The notes under the pieces are model-generated. The model had not been told where the DNA came from and did no database searches. It was given only the letters and a program-made list of their open reading frames with translations. A stretch of 64,000 nucleotides of DNA from Sacculina carcini (lineage: Eukaryota; Arthropoda; Thecostraca; Sacculinidae): NCBI GenBank assembly GCA_916048095.2, contig OU696571.1, positions 6,132,001-6,196,000 of the forward strand, written 5' to 3'. Numbering within the stretch: position 1 is the first letter of the stretch; every line of letters starts with the position of its first letter. Shown here one piece after another: positions 60,172-64,000 of this stretch. Position numbers and translations under genes: made by a program.

Positions 60172-61469
60172 CGCCCCCCTAGACGTCATAATCACTTCGA
60201 TGGGTCTTTGAGGACGTCTCCGTTCTCTGGTAGATCTCCGCAGTTCTGGATGCGTTGAACACGGTTCTGGACTCGGCGCCTCGTCGGTCAACTGGAGCGT
60301 CGGATGCTCCGGATCTCGCCTCATCACATGACCGTACCGGCGACGAATGTGTCGTCGGTTTCGAGAGACCACACGTCCGCTCGACAACTTGATGAGGTAG
60401 CGCCTGTGCGCCAGGCTTTCGACGACCACACCGTACCTGCTCCATTCCTTTGTGATATGACACTGCACCGCCACGTGATTTCCCGGGCTCAGGTCTGGCA
60501 GGTCTTTGGCATGTCCGTCGTACCTCTCGTCCACGTTTGTCTGTTGTTCGCGCATTGTATGCTCAGCTTCCTCGCTCGATTTCTGCCATTCCGCAGAGAA
60601 CTGGCGTCTATGTGCAGGAATCATGTCCCGCACTGGTCGTCCATAAAGTATCTCGGCTGGAGATCTTCCGTCCGGTCCTGGAGTGTTTCTTTGTTGGAGA
60701 ATTCCTTTTGACCATTCATCAGGATCAAATCCTCCTCTTTTCGCCTTCCAGTACTTTTTGATGAGTGCTTTCGCCGTCTTGATCGCTGCCTCCGCCCACC
60801 CATTGGATTGCGGATAGTGTGGTGAGGAACGCACGTGTTCGAACTTCCAACGTTCCATGCATAACACGGTCCGTAATGTGTCGAGAAGCTTCCCCGTCAC
60901 TGAAGATAAGCCCAGGTCATTAACAAACTGCCATCCAGAGAGGTGGTCGACCAACAACGAATTTGTGCCCTCCATACTCGCAGAAGTCGATGGAAACGGC
61001 CTCAAAAGGTCGAGAGGCTTGTTTGTGATGTCTGATAGTCTCGGCGGCTTGCGATGGTAAGTACTTTTTGTATGTCGTGCATTGTCATGTCGTGCATCGT
61101 CATGTTGTCGATGTCATTGTCCACTCCTGGCCAATACACAACCTGGCGAGCTCTCTGTTTCGTCTTCTCTTTACCCGCATGACTTGCGTGTAGCTCGTTC
61201 AGGATTCCCCGTCGTAACGCCTTCGGAATCACAAGTCGTCGACCGTAGAAGACAAGATCATCCACCACTGATAGGCGTTCACGGAGACTACCCCATTTGA
61301 GACAAACCTCACGGCCGCTCTCAACCTCTACATAATCCGACCCGTGCCATGGGCGCGGCAAGGATATAGACCTGTTAGCTGTCGTGTTATTTTGAGGCCT
61401 AATTCTCATACTCTCTCTTTGCCGTCCTAATCCGGCAGGCAGCATAGGCGCACACAAGTTGAACTAGTG
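60148..61469 (-). pseudogene. Ty3/gypsy integrase region, broken remnant
   Basis: The minus strand encodes an integrase zinc-binding part (ELHASHAGKEKTKQRARQVV, then YWPGVDNDI), part of the DDE core (SSPHYPQSNGWAEAAIKTAK) and a long C-terminal tail with LSPGNHVAVQCHITKEW and RYLIKLSSGRVVSRNRRHI. The GPY/F-like tail is typical of Ty3/gypsy. The element is a broken fossil with about two or three breaks, and its upstream part is cut by the inverted-repeat element starting at 61470. Confidence 0.8.
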
Positions 61470-61545
61470 CTGGAGCTAAAATTTGAAATTCGAGAGAAAA
61501 TCCTACAGAGGGCGCTGAAACTTGGTGTTTGAGACAAAACGCCCG
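61470..61545 (+). repeat. Left terminal inverted repeat
   Basis: Partner of 63915-63990. It contains AGAGGGCGCTGAAACT at 61512-61527 followed by TGGTGTTTGAGACAAAA. Confidence 0.7.
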
Positions 61546-61635
61546 AGGGCATAGAATGCGTCTGGGAAAGAGCGAGTAAGGGAAGCGAGCGTAACTCACA
61601 CAGAGCGTCCCTCATCGTCCCCTAGGTGTCAAAAC

Positions 61636-61711
61636 GTGTTTTGTGGTTTGCGTTGTTGTCTTTGTATTTCGTTGTTGGCCCTTTCTGCGTCGCTATATTT
61701 GTTGAGTCTCG
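61636..61711 (+). other. Possible first exon of the FLYWCH-like gene
   Basis: The strong donor CTCG|GTAAGTAC at 61712 suggests a transcribed leader exon ending here. An ATG at 61636 is present, but the short peptide it would encode (MFCGLRCCLCISLLALSAS) resembles nothing, so the exon is more likely non-coding. Its 5' end is unknown. Confidence 0.35.
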
Positions 61712-62019
61712 GTAAGTACAGTTATGTCATCTCATTTCAATTACTTGGATTTTATAAATTACGAAATATTAAAGTGGTTTATTGGTTTCGTATTCATTAT
61801 TTGGCACATGCTGGCTTGGTCATATCATCCTTCACGTATATGTAAATTTTCATTTCATTGTGATAATTTAATTCTTCTAGTAATATAGTTTTCTGCCGAC
61901 TATAGGGTTAATTCTGCCAAAATGTTTTTAAATATGATTTATTTTAAATTTAATTCGATTAAACAGTAATTTAATTTAAACGATTGGTACATCTTTGCAA
62001 GCGGATAAAACTGGACGAA

Positions 62020-62095
62020 CCAAGATCAGGATTCGAACCGCGAACCTTTGACACACGTTAGTGCAGGCGGAAGGCTAACCGGGCGCTGCTTTCTT
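62020..62095 (-). repeat. tRNA-like sequence within the element's first intron
   Basis: The minus strand has GGTTAGCCTTCCGCC, A-box-like, and GGTTCGAATCC, a perfect B box (62029-62039). No good acceptor stem is formed. Probably a SINE head or tRNA pseudogene. Confidence 0.4.
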
Positions 62096-62173
62096 TATTA
62101 GCTCTTATCTTTCCTATTAAACTTTCATTTCTCTAACTATATCTTAGTTTTAATGTTTCCTGTATTTTCAGCC

Positions 62174-63227
62174 ATGGAAGTCATCAGCATCAAATATCAC
62201 CGCAGAACGCGCACGTATTACGTGCACAACGGGTTCATTTATCACAAAAGGTCTTCGTCAACTGAAACCCGGCTTTACTTGAGGTTATGATTTCATATAT
62301 TTCTAGTGTGTTGATATTATTTTAATTTGCGTTATGCTGTTTTTATACACTTAATACCTTGTAATTTTAACGTTCTTGTTTTCATCATGTTTTATCGTTT
62401 AATAGTATATTTTCTGCTTCAGCAGCTTCAGCCAACGCTGCTGCCAATTGTTCCGACACAACAGCTGCCGCCGGCGTTTGTGCCGACACAGCAGCTGCCG
62501 CCGGCGTTTGTGCCGACACAGCAGCTGCCGTCGGCGCCCGGCGGCACCGGGCTATCGCGGCGGCAGACAAAAAAGTTTATGCGGTCATTTAACCGTTGGT
62601 ATCGAGTTTAAGTCTCGCTCTGTAAGTATATATTTCTGTGTTGTTGTGTTATTTTTGGATTGCTACTGTTTTGTTATTGGATTGATACTTTGCCAACGGT
62701 ACCTTACGTACTGTCTGGATAAAATGTGCATGTTAATGTTGGTATGCCGACGGTACAATACGTACTGTCTGGATAAAATGTACATCTTAATGTTGGTATG
62801 CCGACGGTACAATACGTACTGCCTGGATAAAATGTACATCTTAATGTGGGTATGCCGACGGTACAATACGTACCGTCTGGATAAAATGTACATCTTAATG
62901 TGGGTATGCCGACGGTACCATACGTACTGTCTGGATACAATGTACATCTTAATGCTGGTATGCCGACGGTACCATACGTACTGTCTGGATAAAATGTACA
63001 TCTTAATGTTGGTATGCCGACGGTACCATACGTACTGTCTGGATAAAATGTACATGTTTATTTGTTGTACAATATTACTGTTTTTGGCTAGCTGTTATTG
63101 AATTAAATTTCATATTTCACTTAATTGACTTAGTTGACTTCTGACTAATGTTTTTTTTTTCATGTTTATCCTCTTTCAGAGTCGACGGCGCGCATCTCTT
63201 CACCATCATTCGTGTAAATATATGTGA
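62174..63227 (+). CDS. Predicted small FLYWCH-like zinc-finger protein, three coding exons
   Basis: Proposed coding exons are 62174-62283 (ATG in a CCATGG context), 62423-62621 and 63180-63227. Splice sites are TTTTCAG|CC, GAG|GTTATG, GCTTCAG|CAG, TCT|GTAAGT and CTTTCAG|AG, and the phases agree, giving 118 codons. The first exon reads YYVHNGFIYHKRSSSTETRL, close to the start of FLYWCH zinc fingers (NG..Y.....S....W.C). The second has three CRRRLCRHSS-type units, and the last ends ASLHHHSCKYM with a His cluster. Several cysteines fall where a FLYWCH finger needs them, but the expected W.C is YLS. The second exon also reads as a PTQQLPPAFV repeat in another frame. Function unknown; DNA binding is a guess. 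Confidence 0.4.
62448..62540 (+). repeat. 30-bp tandem repeat inside the predicted exon
   Basis: Three units of GTTTGTGCCGACACAGCAGC plus TGCCGCCGGC-like sequence. The unit is a multiple of three, so all frames stay open through it. Confidence 0.8.
62688..63065. repeat. 54-bp minisatellite, seven units
   Basis: Units begin at 62688 (diverged), 62742, 62796, 62850, 62904, 62958 and 63012, each with GTATGCCGACGGTAC and ACGTACTGTCTGGATA. Units differ at only a few positions. Because 54 is a multiple of 3, long frames open on both strands here; I take these as artefacts. It lies in the last predicted intron. Confidence 0.92.
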
Positions 63228-63914
63228 TATTCGTATTCGTGTGAATATATGTGATAAATGATATTGTTTTCATTTGTTTTCTGATTTTTGCCGGAAAATA
63301 TCAAGAACACCATTGTTGAGTATTCATTCAATGACAACCACCAAAACAATTGTGTAGGCTTAATTGGTTAAGTTATATATATATATATGGTTGGTTATAT
63401 GTATATATATGTGTGTGTGTGTAATGATAGTGCAATTTGCAATATATGGCTTTCTAATTGGTTAGGGAATGAGTAAATTAATCAACTGATGGCGGCTGTA
63501 TAATGTCAAACCGTGATATAAACGGTATATCGGTGTTTTTTCTCGAATTCGCTTTGCACAGAACTGAAAATAGTCTTTAGTATTACACGCAATTGCATCA
63601 ATTTTATCATAGATATTCCATCCATGTATCTAATTCTTCATTTCATTATTTATTGGTTTCTTGGCAAGTGGAAGTCGATGCGTGAGTGTAAGGAAATTCC
63701 AAAGTGTAAGGAATTGTAAGAAGGATGCTTATGCTATAATTGTATAAAAACAAATAAGTAAATAAATATAGTATAAATTAATTATATATAAATATGTAAA
63801 TATATTCAAATAAGTGAAATTTGGCGGCGTATATTTAGACTCCGCTGCGTAAAGTGTACAACGTTAACCGCGAGGAACGGCTTATTATCACAGGCTCTGC
63901 CTAGCGAATTTCCC
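63228..63914. other. 3' part of the element, no further gene seen
   Basis: AT-rich sequence with short (TA)n and (TG)n runs at 63378-63421. No coding signature. Confidence 0.4.
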
Positions 63915-63990
63915 GCACTCGCTTTTTGTCTCAAACGGCCAGTTTCAGCGCCCTCTAGCGGATTGTCTCAAACGGACATATTAGCTCCGG
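63915..63990 (-). repeat. Right terminal inverted repeat
   Basis: Its reverse complement aligns with 61470-61545. It includes AGAGGGCGCTGAAACT (as AGTTTCAGCGCCCTCT) and two GTTTGAGACA copies. Confidence 0.7.
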
Positions 63991-64000
63991 TATGGTCTTG

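Larger units (their letters stand above)
61470..63990 (+). mobile_element. Terminal-inverted-repeat element carrying a small intron-containing gene
   Basis: Left end (61470-61545) and right end (63915-63990, reverse complement) align over about 75 bp, with an exact AGAGGGCGCTGAAACT core and a shared GTTTGAGACAAAA; the outermost common bases are GGAGCTAA. The right end has GTTTGAGACA twice. Inside are four apparent exons of a FLYWCH-like gene, a tRNA-like sequence and a 54-bp minisatellite. No transposase is seen. Superfamily is unassigned; FLYWCH domains are known in Mutator-like elements, which makes that a possibility. No target duplication was found. Confidence 0.6.

Noticed and set aside
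62688-63065. CRISPR-like array
   Set aside because: The units are head-to-tail with no variable spacers, in a eukaryotic context; it is a minisatellite.
62663-63101. Long open frames on both strands across the 54-bp minisatellite
   Set aside because: The unit length is a multiple of three, so frames open automatically. The plus-strand frame also runs through a good donor site at 62622.

Overview
This window looks like a repeat-rich invertebrate (metazoan) genome, not a prokaryote. It holds one host gene split by canonical GT-AG introns (plus one GC-AG intron), CA/TA microsatellites, and a wide mix of animal transposable elements: Ty3/gypsy, Tx1-like and CR1/L2-like LINEs, a Penelope-like family, hAT, piggyBac and pogo/Tigger. 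TTAGG-type simple repeats (22440-23700) resemble the arthropod telomere unit, but that is weak evidence for the phylum.

Host gene. The minus strand carries the C-terminal half of DDB1 (DNA damage-binding protein 1, the CUL4 E3 ligase adaptor). Nine exons run from 57003 down to the stop at 14423-14425, about 564 codons, covering the end of beta-propeller B, propeller C and the C-terminal helical domain. The 5' half of the gene lies beyond 64000 or was not recognised. Introns range from 234 bp to about 23 kb, and the large ones are filled with transposons.

Layout. 1-14000 (downstream of DDB1): a LINE fragment carrying a young Ty3/gypsy copy (164-4681), then a gypsy remnant with a lone LTR (5487-6148) and a full-length Tx1-like LINE (7382-13456) inside its pol region. 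14423-16200: last three DDB1 exons. 16201-39296 (23-kb intron): a Penelope-like copy, satellite blocks, a TTAGG-like tract, a broken LTR element (about 23801-28733) with a solo LTR inside it, a gag fragment, a second satellite block, a second Penelope-like copy, a decayed CR1/L2 LINE, a pogo/Tigger pseudogene and a tRNA-Val-like sequence. 39297-40881: three exons. 40882-53631 (12.7-kb intron): a hAT element with 8-bp target duplications, a piggyBac remnant split by a deleted LINE copy, and a second hAT element (47264-53107) that received a LINE whose 1009-codon ORF starts with a 2A-like peptide. 53632-57003: three exons, a SINE-like sequence and a hAT MITE. 57004-64000: a decayed LINE, a Ty3/gypsy remnant, and a terminal-inverted-repeat element (61470-63990).

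The best candidate for something undescribed is that last element. It appears to carry a four-exon gene for a small FLYWCH-like protein of about 118 residues and has no recognisable transposase. Other items worth a second look are the 2A-bearing LINE, a covarying hammerhead-like hairpin in both Penelope-like copies, two satellite blocks with the same modules in reversed order, and GT-rich tracts beside nearly every DDB1 exon.
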